Positions 42,959 through 53,909 of a stretch of 64,000 bases of DNA are shown here, in pieces. Origin of the DNA: Prorocentrum cordatum (taxonomy: Eukaryota > Sar > Dinophyceae > Prorocentrales > Prorocentraceae). Below the pieces are notes generated by a model that worked only from the letters and a program-made list of their open reading frames with translations, had not been told where the DNA came from and ran no database searches. Numbering within the stretch: the stretch's first letter is position 1; every line of letters begins with the position of its first letter. The stretch covers positions 280,124 to 344,123 of the forward strand of contig CAUYUJ010015262.1 in the NCBI GenBank assembly GCA_963575745.1. The letters are read 5' to 3'. The position numbers and the translations under genes are program-made.

Positions 42959-43273
42959 TCATGCATCCGACCGTAGCGCGATGTCGCCTCCGTACTCTCT
43001 ATTGGCCTTGCTTCCCCGTGCTGGAAAGCTATTCAGCGGTCTGTAGACGGGCGGGGGCCTAGGGCGGAAATGTAGCGGGCCACAGAAGTGCCCCTCCCCT
43101 TCTTTCTCATTGCACATGACGCAGAGCGGAGTGCGTTGTCCAGGCAGCCAATCCTCCCGACAGATCCTCCGCGTAGTCTGGCAACCCCTGCAGCCCGCCG
43201 ACGTAGCAGGCCATGATTGTAGGAGGAGGACGAAGTCGAGTATAAGGAGGAGTCTGTTAGTTGGTTGGACCAT
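42959..43273 (-). CDS. Candidate small Cys-rich secreted protein
   Basis: 104 codons on the minus strand from ATG at 43271-43273. The N-terminus, NRLLLILDFVLLLQSWPATS, has the hydrophobic core and small-residue end of a signal peptide at about residues 6-25. It is followed by a Cys-rich part (CRGCQTTRRICREDW, TPLCVMCNEKEGEGHFC) and a Pro-rich segment. A zinc-binding role, or descent from a retroelement zinc knuckle, are alternatives. No homologue is recognised and no neighbour supports a function. Confidence 0.3.
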   Translation of the reverse strand: MVQPTNRLLLILDFVLLLQSWPATSAGCRGCQTTRRICREDWLPGQRTPLCVMCNEKEGEGHFCGPLHFRPRPPPVYRPLNSFPARGSKANREYGGDIALRSDA

Positions 43274-43384
43274 TTGGGATCAAGAGTGAGTCTGCAGGAG
43301 GAGGACGTTGGGTAGGGTGATGGGGAGGAAAGTCAGCGGATGAAAAGGAGGAGCGAGGAGGGAGTAAGGATCAAGGATGAAAGG
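43274..43384. other. GGA-rich spacer
   Basis: Loose GGA/AGG words leading into the GAT array. Confidence 0.5.
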
Positions 43385-43444
43385 TGAAAAAGGAGGAATC
43401 TGATGAGGAAGATGAGGATGGAGATGAGGGTGAGGATGAGGACG

Positions 43445-43516
<72 letters not shown>

Positions 43517-43517
43517 C

Positions 43518-43558
<41 letters not shown>

Positions 43559-43571
43559 ATGGTGATGATGG

Positions 43572-43613
<42 letters not shown>

Positions 43614-43647
43614 GGATAATGCTGATGCTGATGCTGATGACGATGAC

Positions 43648-43684
<37 letters not shown>

Positions 43685-44300
43685 TTGATGATGATGATGC
43701 TGATGATGATGATGCTGATGCTGCTGATGATGGTGATGACGATGACGACGACGATGATGATGAGGAGGAGGAGGATGAGGATGTCAGCAGAGGGGCCAAG
43801 CCGCTGATGCGGAGCAATATGATGGAGGGGCACGACTTACGGGAGGGCACGGATGGAGCCGCACTGATGATGCTGCTATGGATGCTAGATTGATGATGAT
43901 GATGCGCTGCTGCCGATGTTATGATGATGATGATTATGATGATTATTATGATGATGATGATGATGGGGACGGTTGGTGAGATGATGATGATGATAATGCC
44001 TGATGCTGATGCTGATGATGATGACGAATGTTATGATGATGATGATGATGATGATGAGGATGATGATGATGATTGATGATGGTGATGATAAGAGATGTGG
44101 ATGATGATGACGTGATAGATTGCGAGGATGATATGACGATGATGCTGTGATGCCATGATGATGATCATGATGCTGATTGAGATGTGATGATGATGATGAT
44201 GCTGATGATGTGATGGATGATGATAGGAGGAGGAGGAGGAGGAGGAGGAGGGGGAGGGGGAGGAGGAGGAGGAGGAGGAGGGATGGAGGTAGGGAGGGGA
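43385..44300. repeat. GAT/GCT array with GGA end
   Basis: (GAT)n with a (GCT)n core at 43515-43542, a non-repetitive break at 43790-43870, more (GAT)n to 44220, then (GGA)n to 44300. The break could encode RGAKPLMRSNMMEGHDLREG but is too short to call. Confidence 0.9.
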
Positions 44301-44425
44301 GGAGGAGGAAGCGGGTGATTCTTCGTTCATTGGGTCCTTCCCCAGCGAGCCCACTGTATGTCGCTGATACTTCGGCGCCCCATTTTATTCTGCCCCCTCT
44401 CTGCCCGACAGCGCCAGGAAGCATC
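44301..44425 (+). other. Spacer with a possible 3' splice site
   Basis: It ends with CCCTCTCTGCCCGACAG, a pyrimidine-rich tract plus AG, about 10 nt before the ATG of the ORF below. It would fit an acceptor in the 5' untranslated region. Confidence 0.35.
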
Positions 44426-44728
44426 ATGAGCCTACGCAACTTCAACGCTTACGACTACTCGCAGAAGCTGATGCCGGAGGCACCTGTGCCGAGCATGCTG
44501 GAGGCGCTGAAGCCATTCGCAGGGGAGAGGGGGGCGCTGGCAGCGAGGCGTCATCGTAAGCTCGACTCCCTGGACGACACTTACGGCCGCATGGTCCCAG
44601 AGCAGAGCCGCTCCCTGCCGAAGGTTAAGAGCCTCCCTGTTCTCTCCGAGAGACGCTCGTCCCAAGGACGTCTGGTCCACCGGGAGCTGCAGCCCCTTGT
44701 AAACTTGTATCGGCGGCGGCCGACGTGA
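44426..44728 (+). CDS. Hypothetical protein, 100 residues
   Basis: ATG at 44426 to TGA at 44726-44728. Composition is balanced and third positions are mostly G or C, unlike the surrounding arrays. Text includes MSLRNFNAYDYSQKLMPEA, VPSMLEALKPFAGERGALAA, KLDSLDDTYGRMVPEQS and LPVLSERRSSQG. The C-terminus is basic (VNLYRRRPT). No signal peptide, membrane segment or known domain is seen. The stop overlaps a possible GTGAGG donor (44725-44730), so this may be one exon of a longer gene. A plausible 3' splice site precedes the ATG. Best coding candidate in the window, function unknown. Confidence 0.45.
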   Translation: MSLRNFNAYDYSQKLMPEAPVPSMLEALKPFAGERGALAARRHRKLDSLDDTYGRMVPEQSRSLPKVKSLPVLSERRSSQGRLVHRELQPLVNLYRRRPT

Positions 44729-45529
44729 GGTCAAGTGACCCGCAATCGGTCAGCGGCATTGTCTTTGCAAGCCTACGTGCTAGGTCGCCTTGCCCTTGCA
44801 GCACAACATCATCCGCGTCCGCGCTGTGTCGTCTTCTGACCAAAGATGGAGCGGGTGAAGTTGCAGTATCGGAAGTAGTAGCGGGACATTGTGGTGGCAT
44901 TAGTGGTTATTGCTCTATTTTTTTGTATCGCGAGTGGTAGCATTCACATCCACAGTACGTCGTAACATTATCAATCGTAGTAAAGTCATAAGTCGAAGTA
45001 TAGGCGGTGGTCGTAACAGGCTGACGATAGAGGCAGATCGCCAGACATTCCCGTAGAGGTGGCCTGATTCAACAGCGGGATGCGGATATTATGGGAAAGA
45101 CGTGCAGTCAGGATCAGGATTTGGAGGAGATGGAGGATGTGGATGCGCAGGAGTAGAAGGAGGAAATATGGGATATGATAGTGAGCATGGGGTAGTAGAC
45201 TCATGCAACGTCATGTGGAAATTGCGTGTAGGCTTTTCTTCCTCACCGTTACTGGGTGATAGCAAGCGAACGAGCATGGGATGGTATCTTGGCTTTGATT
45301 CATGTTTCTGGCACGCGCGCTAGCAGTAGGCGAGGCTGTCGTAGCACGATTCTTTGAAAATCTTTGCTTCTCGCATTATCGAGACATTCAGGAATATTCA
45401 GCTGCCTGCGACGAGTCCCGCCACTGTGCCAGCCCAGTATTCTAGGTGGACGCTCTTGGAGGGGGCACGGGAGACCGTCACGTGCGACAATTCGTGCCCC
45501 CCAGAGTTGGAGTGCCGTGTTGAGTATTT
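44729..45529. other. Unassigned; weakly protein-like 3' end
   Basis: No supported gene. Just before the GAT array a plus-strand frame reads QYSRWTLLEGARETVTCDN then ECRVEYFQ, then runs into poly-Asp. It lacks an ATG, so it is noted only. Confidence 0.35.
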
Positions 45530-45944
45530 TCAGGATGATGATGATGATGTTGATGATGATGATGATGATGATTATGATGATGATGATGCTGATGCTGCTG
45601 ATGATGGTGATGACGATGACGACGACGATGATGATGAGGAGGAGGAGGATGAGGATGCTGATGATGATGATGATGATGATGCTGATGCTGAGAATAATGA
45701 TGGCTGCTGCTGCTTCTGCTGCTGCTGCTTCTGCTGCTACTGCTGATGCTGCTTATGATGCTGTTATTGATGATGCCTCTGCTGCTGCCGATTATTATTA
45801 TGATGATGATAGATGATGATGATGATGATGTGATGGATGATGATGATGATGATGATGATGGTGATGATGGGTGATGATGAGATGATGATGATGATGATGT
45901 TATGATGATGTGATGATGTGATGGATGATGATGATGTGGATGAG

Positions 45945-45978
<34 letters not shown>

Positions 45979-45995
45979 TGGGTGGGAGGAGGAGG
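45530..45995. repeat. GAT/GCT array
   Basis: (GAT)n with a (GCT)n stretch at 45700-45755 and phase breaks after 45800. Confidence 0.95.
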
Positions 45996-46189
45996 AGGTG
46001 ATTATGCGGAGTCTTAGGATTCTTGCGGCTTCGCACGCGGATAGTAGAGGCAGGAGGAGGAGTGCAGGAGCAGGTAGAGAGTCTGAGTAGGGGGTAGGAG
46101 ATTATGCGGCGTCAGTATTGTTGCTCCGGTGCCGGCTGGTGAGAAGTGGGAGGAAAAGGGGAAGGGAAGGTGTACAAGGGGAGGAGGAG
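45996..46189. other. GGA-rich spacer
   Basis: GATTATGCGG(A/C)GTC occurs twice, about 100 bp apart. No gene. Confidence 0.45.
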
Positions 46190-46690
46190 CTCCCGTGGAG
46201 CTCATTTGGGCCTTCTCAGGGCTGCCTTGGCCGCATGGGAGGGTGTCTGGGTGCCGTCGTGGGGCCTCCTGGGCGCCGTTTTGGGCCGTCGAAGGGTCTT
46301 CTAAGGCTGTCTTGGGTCCTTCCGGAGGTCTTGCATGCCTCTTGGGCCATCGTGGAGTCCTCTTGAGCCATCTTGGGATCATGTTAGGGGCCTCTTGGGC
46401 TGTCTTCGGGCCATCTTAGACGTTTCTTGGGCCGTCTTGAGCTGATGGAAGCCCGAAAAGATGAGGATGTAGACGGGAATATGCAGATCTTTCCACAATC
46501 TAACTGTTCTGGCGTCTTTGGACCCTGTTACGGGTTTTCTTGTGGCCTTCTTGGGCCTGTTTGGGGGCATCTTAGGCCGTCCAGAGGCCCCCCTTGGGCC
46601 GCCTTGGGGCAATCTTGGGCCGCCTTCGAGGAATCTTGGGCCATTCTGGCGGCCTTGGCTGCCTGTCTTGGCCGTCCTGGAACCTCGACA
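46190..46690 (+). repeat. GGGCCGTCTTGG repeat, copy 3
   Basis: Units such as GGGCCGTCTTGGGTC and GGGCCATCTTGG. A unique insert at 46440-46525 begins GGAAGCCCGAAAAGATGAGG, comparable to the inserts of copies 1 and 2. Confidence 0.75.
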
Positions 46691-46699
46691 CTCTGCGAC

Positions 46700-46796
46700 G
46701 AGAGGGGGTCCTCCTCCTCGTCCTCCTCCACCGCCTCTTCGTCCTCCTCGTCCTCCTCCTCCTCCTCCTCTTCCTCCTCCTCCTCCTCCTTAGAAT
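46700..46796. repeat. TCC microsatellite
   Basis: (TCC)n with GTC interruptions. Confidence 0.95.
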
Positions 46797-47287
46797 GATA
46801 CTGGAACCCTGCCAGACCACCCTTGGCATTCTGCCACGCGTCAACGTGCCAGGGGGCACGTTGGTTGATATGATGCGGAAAGCGGCTAGCCATCGTCCGC
46901 CAGAGCAACACATACCATGGCCCATTTCATGCGAAGGGGCGAAAACGGAAATCAGCATTTTTCGGTTAAAAAACAATATAATACTTTAAGCATGCCAGTC
47001 GGGTCTGAATGCCAAGCGTGGCCCAAGACATAGCGCGTTCCAGGTATGTCAGAACGTTCGCACGTTGGTCCAGCTTCCCATTACGAATGAAGGTGCCGAG
47101 GTGATGTTGGGTGGTAGGGGCGCTGGTCCTAAATGTGTACCATGCCCCTTCTCGATTTTTTTACCTAACAGCGAAGACTGATAGGTTTCTAGTCGGGTCA
47201 AAAGAGAGCATCATGACTCCCCAGGGGGGTCTGGGCGGGATCCGGACGGGATCCGGACGGGAATCCGGGGACTCCTTTTTTAGCCAA
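46797..47287. other. Unassigned spacer
   Basis: No supported gene. Contains ACGTGCC AGGGGGCACGT, a short hairpin, near 46842-46860, and an A-rich run at 46968-46985. Confidence 0.4.
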
Positions 47288-47640
47288 CAGTAAAACACTT
47301 CGTGGTCTTCGAGTTCCCAGAACTCCATTCCTGGGCATGATCTTAAATGCCCGGAGCCAACTGTAGGCCACTTCGTGTTCTTCGAGTTCCCAGAACTCCA
47401 TTCCTGGGCATGATTTTGAATGCCCGGAGCCAACTGTAGGCCACTTCGTGGTCTTCGAGTTCCCAGAACTCCATTCCTGGGCATGATTTTGAATGCCCGG
47501 AGCCAACTGTAGGCCAATTCGTGGTCTTCGAGTTCCCAGAACTCCATTCCTGGGCATGATTTTGAATGCCCGGAGCCAACTGTAGGCCACTTCGTGTTCT
47601 TCGAGTTCCCAGAACTCCATTCCCGGGCCACATTTTGAAT
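47288..47640 (-). repeat. 73-bp tandem repeat, 4.8 copies
   Basis: The unit contains GGCCACTTCGTGGTCTTCGA, GTTCCCAGAACTCCATTCCT and GGGCATGATTTTGAATGCCC. Successive GGCCACTTCG starts lie at 47366, 47439, 47512 and 47585. The minus strand has no stop in any of the three frames of the unit. Confidence 0.95.
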
Positions 47641-49700
47641 GCTGAGGCAGGCTGATGCTGAGGCTGAGGCAGGCTGAGGATGAGGCAGGCTGAGGCTGAG
47701 GCCGAGGCTGAAGGCGGACTGAGGCTGAGGCTGAAGCAGGCTGAGGCTGAGGCTGAGGCAGGCTGAGGCTGAGGCTGAGGCAGGCTGATGCTGAGGCAGG
47801 CTGAGGCTGAGGCTGAGGCTGAGGCAGGCTGAGGCTGAGGCAGGCTGAGGCTGAGGCCGAGGCTGAATGCAGACTGAGGCTGAGGCTGAAGCAGGCTGAG
47901 GCTGAGGCAGAGGCAGGCTGAGGCTGAGGCAGGCTGATGCTGAGGCAGGCTGAGGCTGAGGCTGAGGCTGAGGCAGGCTCAGGCTGAGGCAGGCGGAGGC
48001 TGAGGCCGAGGCTGAAGGCAGACTGATGCTGAGGCTGAATCAGGCTGAGGCTGAGGCTGAGGCAGGCTGAGGCTGAGGCTGAGGCAGGCTGATGCTGAGG
48101 CAGGCTGAGGCTGAGGCTGAGCCTGATGCAGGCTGAGGCTGAGGCAGGCTGAGGCTGAGGCCGAGGCCGACGGCAGACTGAGGCTGAGGCTGAAGCAGGC
48201 TGAGGCTGAGGCAGGCTGAGGCTGAGGCTGGTCAGGGTGAGCTGAGGCAGGCTGAGGCTGAGGCTGAGGCTGATGCAGGCTGAGGCTGAGGCACCTGAGG
48301 CTGAGGCTGAGGCTAGAGGCAGCTGAGGGCTGAGGCTGAAGCGGCTTGAGGTTAAGGCTGATGCGAGGCTGAGGCTGAGCTGAAGCAGGCCGAGGCTGCA
48401 GGCAGACTGAGGCTGAGGCTGAAGCAGGCTGAGGCTGAGGCTCAGGCAGGCTGAGGCTGAGGCTGAGGCTGAGGCAGGCTGATGCTGAGGCAGGCTGAGG
48501 CTGAGGCTGAGGCTGATGCAGGCTGAGGCTGAGGCAGGCTGAGGCTGAGGCCGAGGCTGAAGGCAGACTGAGGCTGATGCTGAAGCAGGCTGAGGCTGAG
48601 GCTGAGGCAGGCTGAGGCTGAGGCAGGCTGAGGCTGAGGCTGAGGCAGGCTGAGGCTGAGGCTGAGGCTGAGGCTGAGGCAGGCTGAGGCTGAGGCAGGC
48701 TGAGGCTGAGGCCGAGGGTGAAGGCAGACTGAGGCTGAGGCTGAAGCAGGCTGAGGCTGAGGCTGAGGCAGGCTGAGGCTGAGGCTGAGGCAGGCTGATG
48801 CTGAGGCAGGCTGAGGCTGAGGCTGAGGCTGATGCAGGCTGAGGCTGAGGCAGGCTGAGGCTGATGCCGAGGCTGAAGGCAGACTGAGGCTGAGGCTGAA
48901 GCAGGCTGAGGCTGAGGCTGAGGCAGGCTGAGGCTGAGGCTGAGGCAGGCTGATGCTGAGGCAGGCTGAGGCTGAGGCTGAGGTTGATGCAGGCTGAGGC
49001 TGAGGCAGGCTGAGGCTGAGGCCGAGGCTGAAGGCAGACTGAGGCTGAGGCTGAAGCAGGCTGAGGCTGAGGCTGAGGCAGGCTGAGGCTGAGGCAGGCT
49101 GAGGCTGAGGCTGAGGCAGGCTGATGCTGAGGCAGGCTGAGGCTGAGGCAGGCTGAGGCTGAGGCTGAGGCTGATGCAGGCTGAGGCTGAGGCAGGCTGA
49201 GGCGGAGGCCGAGGTTGAAGGCAGACTGAGGCTGAGGCTGAAGCAGGCTGAGGCTGAGGCTGAGGCAGAGGCAGGCTGAGGTTGAGGCTGAGGCTGGCTG
49301 ATGCTGAGGCAGGCTGAGGCTGAGGCTGAGGCTGATGCAGGCTGAGGCTGAGGCAGGCTGAGGCTGAGGCCGAGGCTGAAGGCAGATTGAGGCTGAGGCT
49401 GAAGCAGGCTGAGGCTGAGGCCGAGGCTGAGGCTGAGGCTCAGGCTGAGGCAGGCTGATGCTGAGGCAGGCTGAGGCTGAGGCTGAGGCTGATGCAGGCT
49501 GAGGCTGAGGCAGGCTGAGGCTGCGGCCGAGGCTGAAGGCAGACTGAGGCTGAGGCTGAAGCAGGCTGAGGCTGAGGCTGAGGCAGGCTGAGGCTGAGGC
49601 TGAGGCAGGCTGATGCTGAGGCAGGCTGAGGAGGCTGAGGCTGAGGCAGGCTGAGGCTGAGGCAGGCTGAGGCTGAGGCACAGGCTGAGGCTGAGGCTGT
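47641..49700. repeat. GAGGCT hexanucleotide array with ~156-bp higher-order unit
   Basis: Words GAGGCT, GAGGCAGGCT and GATGCT fill 2.06 kb. The marker GGCAGACTGAGGCTGAGG recurs near 47867, 48015, 48171, 48400, 48562, 48723, 48877, 49031, 49210, 49381 and 49537. Spacings are mostly 148-171 bp, with one of 229. This marks a higher-order repeat. The long minus-strand frame (Ala-Ser and Pro-Gln repeats) is a by-product. Confidence 0.9.
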
Positions 49701-49884
49701 GACTGCGACTGCCGTTGCCACTGCGACTGTCATCGCGAATGCGACTACGACTGCGAGAACAGCAGAATTCTACAACTGGATTCTCATCTGAATCTTAAGG
49801 GGAATGCTTCCAGATATGCTCCTACACATCGCTGTTAGGTTGCTTTGCTGGGACAATCCAGAAGCAGTGCTTTCACTCAGGGGT
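49701..49884. other. Unassigned spacer
   Basis: A short CGACTGC-type repeat to 49760, then unique sequence. No gene. Confidence 0.45.
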
Positions 49885-50249
49885 TCTTACTTGTCTTCGA
49901 AGGAACTGGGCCTGCGGGCCGCTCTGGCTGCCATGAAGCCGCCGTCGCCGCTTCGTCACCGCCCGTCGCCGCCCTTCGTCTGGGCCTGCGGGCCGCTCTG
50001 GGCGTTATGTTGCCGCCACCCGCCGCTTCGTCGCCGTCCGTCGCCGCCCTTCACCTGAGCCCGCGGACTGCCATGTGGCCGCCGTCGTTGCTTCGTCGCC
50101 GCCCACCGCCTCGTCGCCGCCAGCTGTGCATTGCTTCGCATTACTTTGCGTTGTTCTGTATTGCATCGCATTGTTTCGTTTCGCATTGTCCCGCATGGTT
50201 TTGCATTGGTTTGAGTTACACCCGCCTTGTTACCGCCTCGTCGCCGCCC
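49885..50249 (+). repeat. CGTCGCCG / GCATTGCTTCG repeat, copy A
   Basis: From TTGTCTTCGAAGGAACTGGG through two GGCCTGCGGGCCGCTCTGG units, GCCGCCGTCGCCGCTTCGTC units, to an array of GCATTGCTTCG words at 50130-50200. The reverse complement lies at 56395-56700. Confidence 0.75.
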
Positions 50250-50465
50250 GTCGTCAGGGCCTCATTTTCTTTTCTGCAATCAGTCGAACAATTGCCCCGA
50301 TTTAACCGCATACGATTATGGCCGATCGTCCATCCTAAGTATGAGCGCGTACCAACCCAGCCAGGCTGGTAACGCTTCCCCCTTCATCCTTTGCAGCAAA
50401 TGCTTTGCGCACGCACCCGTTTACAACAATCATAAACAAGTGGGGCGCGTGCAATGGTTCTTGCA
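50250..50465 (-). repeat. Family E tail fragment, minus orientation
   Basis: ACCCAGCCAGGCTGGTAACG, TTCATCCTTTGCAGCAAATG and ACAACAATCATAAAC correspond to the reverse complement of the family E tail, as at 57955-58035. Confidence 0.55.
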
Positions 50466-52245
50466 CAAAACGGAGGGTGAAGGAGGAAGAAACGGATGAG
50501 GAGGAAGAGGATAAGTAGGAGAAGGAAGAGGAGGAAGAAAAAGAGGAGGAGGAGGAGGAAAGGGGGGAGAGAGGGGACGAGAAATCGGAGAAGTCTCGGG
50601 GGGGCGGGACGGCGTGGGCGGTGCGACGCAAAAAAAATGGTCGGATCGGAGGGGGGGCGGGGTGCACTGGGCGGGCGGGGGGGGAGAACGATCGTGGGGG
50701 CGGGACGGTGGGGCCGTGCGACGCGGAAGAAAACGTTGGTGGCGGAAGGGGGCTGTGGGCGGGGCTCCTACTGGAGCGCTGGGGACGTGGGAGGGCTCGG
50801 GGTGACTGGGCTGGGCTCCTGTCGGGACGCTGGGGACGCGGGGGGGGGGGGGGGGGGGGGGGAGGTGGTGTGCGTCGCGACGCTGAATAAAAATGGTCGG
50901 GGCGGAGGGGGCACTGGGCGGGGCTTTGGGGCAGAGGGCCACGGGGCGGGTGTCAAACTGGGGCGCTGGGGACGGGGGGGGAGGGGGTGGTGGTGGTGGG
51001 CGGGGCTCCCGCTAGGGCGCTGGGGACGCGTAGAGATCGGGGCAGAGAGCCACGGCGCGGGGGTCCCACTCTGGCGCTGGGGACGCGGGGGGGGGGGACG
51101 CTGAATAAACCGTTCGTGGCGGAGGGGGCAGTGGGCGGGGCTCCCGCTGGGGCGCTGGGGACGCGGGGGGGCTTGGGGCAGAGGGCCGCGGAGCGGGGGT
51201 CCCACTCTGGCGCTGGGGGCCGCGGGGGGGGGTGCGACGCGGAATAAAGTGGGAGGAATTCTAGACACCTTGCGCAAGAACATGCATTATCGGTGCGGAG
51301 AGGGCGCGGGGCGGAGCTCCCACTGGGGCGCTGGGGACGCGGGCGGGGAGGAAGGTGGGGGAGGTGGTGTGCGTCGCGATGCGGAATAAAGCGTTCGTGG
51401 CGGAGGGGACATTGGGCGGTGCCTCCATTGGGGCGCTGGGGGCTCGGGGGGGGCTCGGGGCAGAGGGCCACGGAGCGGGGGTCCCACTGTGGCGCTGGGG
51501 GCGCGGTGTGAGGGGCGGGGGGAGGTGGGTGTGCGACGCGGAATCAAGCGTTCATGGCGGAGGTGGCAATGGGCGGGGCTCCCAGTTGGGCGCTGGGGCT
51601 GCGGAGGGGCTCCGGGCAGAGGGCCGCGGAGCGGGGGCCCCGCTGGGGCGCCGGGGGCGCGGGGGGAGGGCGGGGGGAGGTGGGTTGTGCGGCGCGGAAT
51701 CAAGCATTCATGGCGGAGGGGGCAGTGGGCGGGGCTCCCGCTGGGGCGCTGAGGGCGGGGGGGCTCGGGGCAGAGGCGGCGGAGCGGGGGCCCCACTGTG
51801 GCGCTGGGGGCGCGGGGGGGGGGGCGAGGGGAGGGGTGTGCGACGCAAAGATACAGCGTTCGTGGCGGAAGGGGGCAATGGGCGGGCCCCCGCTGGGGCG
51901 CTGGGGGCGCGGGGGGGCTCGGTGCAGAGGGCCGCGGAGCGGGGGTCCCACTGTGGTGCTGGGAACGCGGGGGGCGGGCGGAGGTGGGTGGGTGTGCGGC
52001 GCAGAATAAAGCGTTCGTGGCGGAAAGGGGCAATGGGCGGGGTTCCCGCTGGGGCGCTGGGGGCGCGGGGGGGAATAAAGCGTTCGTGGCGGAGGAGGCA
52101 GTGGGCGGGGCCCCCGCTGGGGCGCTGGGGGCGCGGTGGGGGCTCGGGGCAGAGGGCCGCGGGGCGGGGGCCCCGCTGTGGCGCTGGGGGCGCGGGGGAG
52201 GGGCGGGGGGAGGTGGGTGTGCGGCGTGGAATGTAGTGTTCGGGG
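50466..52245. repeat. GC-rich ~155-bp satellite with GGGCGGGG boxes
   Basis: A short GGA tract to about 50570 is followed by units holding GGGCGGGGCTCCCGCTGGGG, CAGAGGGCCGCGGAGCGGGG and AATAAAGCGTTCGTGGCGG. Copies of the last word lie near 51389, 51548, 51704, 51857 and 52011 (spacing 153-159 bp), then 52078. A 23-G run lies at 50840-50862. GTCTAGACACC-type sequence occurs inside at 51264 (TTCTAGACACC) and at the right edge, 52247. Confidence 0.9.
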
Positions 52246-52254
52246 GCTCTAGAC

Positions 52255-53400
52255 ACCCTGCGTAAGAGAATATTTGAATAATCTCTTGCGACAAATGTGG
52301 CAAGGTGCACGCGCGCGAACCGTCGCGCGCGCGCTGAAACCCTTCAAATACCTTCGATTTCGCGCGGATTTCAAAACCAAGTGTCCCGATATAAAATAAG
52401 AGCACATGTTTTCGCGACACGAATTTTCAAGCCAAGCATGTGCTCGGGCTCTTGAGAAGTCTCAAGACAGCAGAATATTTTCCAACACATTCACAGCTTG
52501 TTTCCAAAGGGGCTTCTCGTGTGCACATGCCGAAGTCGCTCGAAAGCCTTCGCGCGCGTGCTGTCGCGCGAATCCCTAGCAACAAATGGGGCGAAGTGCG
52601 CGCGCGCGTCGTCGCGCGCGCATGCCGAAATCTTCCAACAACAGCTTCCGGTCTCGTGGGGGTTTCAAAATCAACCGCCCCGAAACAGATAAAACGCGTG
52701 GTCTTGCAATGCCAGTTGTCAAAAATGCTTGAGCTCGCTCTCCTGCGAATCATTAAGAAAACCGTAGGTTTGATTCGGCCAAGCGGCCAAGCGGGCCCCT
52801 CGCGCCGCACGTCGAAATCATTTGGACGCCCTTGCGCGCGTGCTCCGTGGGGGGGGCGGGGGGGGGGGGCGCGATCCGTGTCAAATAACGCCGTGCGGCC
52901 CACTCCTCGCGCGTCGGCCGCGCGCGCGTGTCCGACTCCCTCCAAGACCTTCATCGCCGACGCGAGGGCGCCATCATCGTCATCGGCGTGATTAGCATCG
53001 GCGTCGCTACTGGACTTGCCGTCGTCTTTGTCATCGTCGTCGCCAGCATCGCTAACATTATCATCGTCGCGTCTACCGTTGTCGGCGTTGCCGTGATGCT
53101 GCGCCCGCCCAAGTCGCCGACTCGCACTGAAGTGCCCGCCGGGAAGTGCCCGGCGGTGAGCGCCGCAGCGGTCGCGTCGGTATCGCCGAACTATCTGGCC
53201 GCTGCGCGCGCGAGCATGCGCGGCGCCGCGGCCGCGTCGGTGGCGCCGGACCAGCTGGCTGCTGTGCGCGCGCTAGCGCGTCTGCAGACAGGCATCAGCC
53301 AACGCCAAGCACTCGGCGTTATCGCCGGGTTTTGCAAACCAAATTGCGCGTGGGCGGGTGGGATGTTTGCAAGAGCGTGGGATGTGTCAACTCGTCTGTG
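52255..53400 (-). repeat. Family E copy F, minus orientation
   Basis: Read on the minus strand: body landmarks at 52930-53400 (complements of GCGAGTCGGCGACTTGGGCG and TTTGCAAAACC) and ~265-bp unit landmarks at 52265-52930 (complements of GAAGGATTTCGGCATGCGCG and GTTCGAACGA). The tail is replaced by the GC-rich satellite. Confidence 0.75.
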
Positions 53401-53405
53401 CAAAT

Positions 53406-53486
53406 CAATTGCACCGCGTGGATTGCGCCGCGCGCGCTGCGCCGCGACTTCGACGCGCGCGCGACGCAATCCACGCGGTGCAATTG
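53406..53486. repeat. Perfect 22-bp inverted repeat, GCGCGC core
   Basis: Arms 53406-53427 and 53465-53486 (TTGCACCGCGTGGATTGCG and its complement) match perfectly. The 37-bp centre is CG-rich. It marks the switch from minus- to plus-oriented family E DNA. Confidence 0.9.
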
Positions 53487-53699
53487 TTTTTTGGAAGGGA
53501 TTCGGGCGCGCGTCGGATCTTCGATGAACGAGTGTGCGCGGATTGTGCAATTTGGCGGAGATGGGGGGGGCGAGAATGGGGCTCCTTGGGGTGGTATGCG
53601 TTCTTTGTCAATGTGAATGATGGGGCGCAGCCGTTCGTAATTTGCAACGCCCCAGGGGGGGCGGGGGGCAGGGGGGCGATGGGTTCAGGAGTGGTGTGG
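53487..53699 (+). repeat. Family E tail fragment, plus orientation
   Basis: GATGAACGAGTGTGCGCGGA and CGTAATTTGCAACGCC, then G-runs, correspond to the family E tail. Confidence 0.6.
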
Positions 53700-53890
53700 G
53701 GTGGGGTGGGTGGTGCGTGTGTGTGTGTGTGTGGGTGTGTGTGTGTGTGTGTGTGTAGGAGTGTGTGTGTGGTGTGTGGTGTGGGTGGGTGGGTGGGTGG
53801 GTGGGTGGGTGGGTGGGTGGGTGGTGGTGGTGGTGGTGGCGGTGGTGGTGGGGTGGTTGGGTGGGGTGGGTGGCGGGGGGTGGGTGGATG
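53700..53890. repeat. GT / GGGT / GGT microsatellite
   Basis: (GT)n to about 53790, (GGGT)n to 53822, then (GGT)n; purine/T-only on the plus strand. Confidence 0.97.
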
Positions 53891-53909
53891 GAACCCTTGT
53901 GCTTTCTAT

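Noticed and set aside
47198-49681. 827-codon minus-strand frame with Pro-Gln and Ala-Ser repeats
   Set aside because: It spans a hexanucleotide array and a 73-bp repeat that lacks stops in all three minus frames; open length follows from the repeats.
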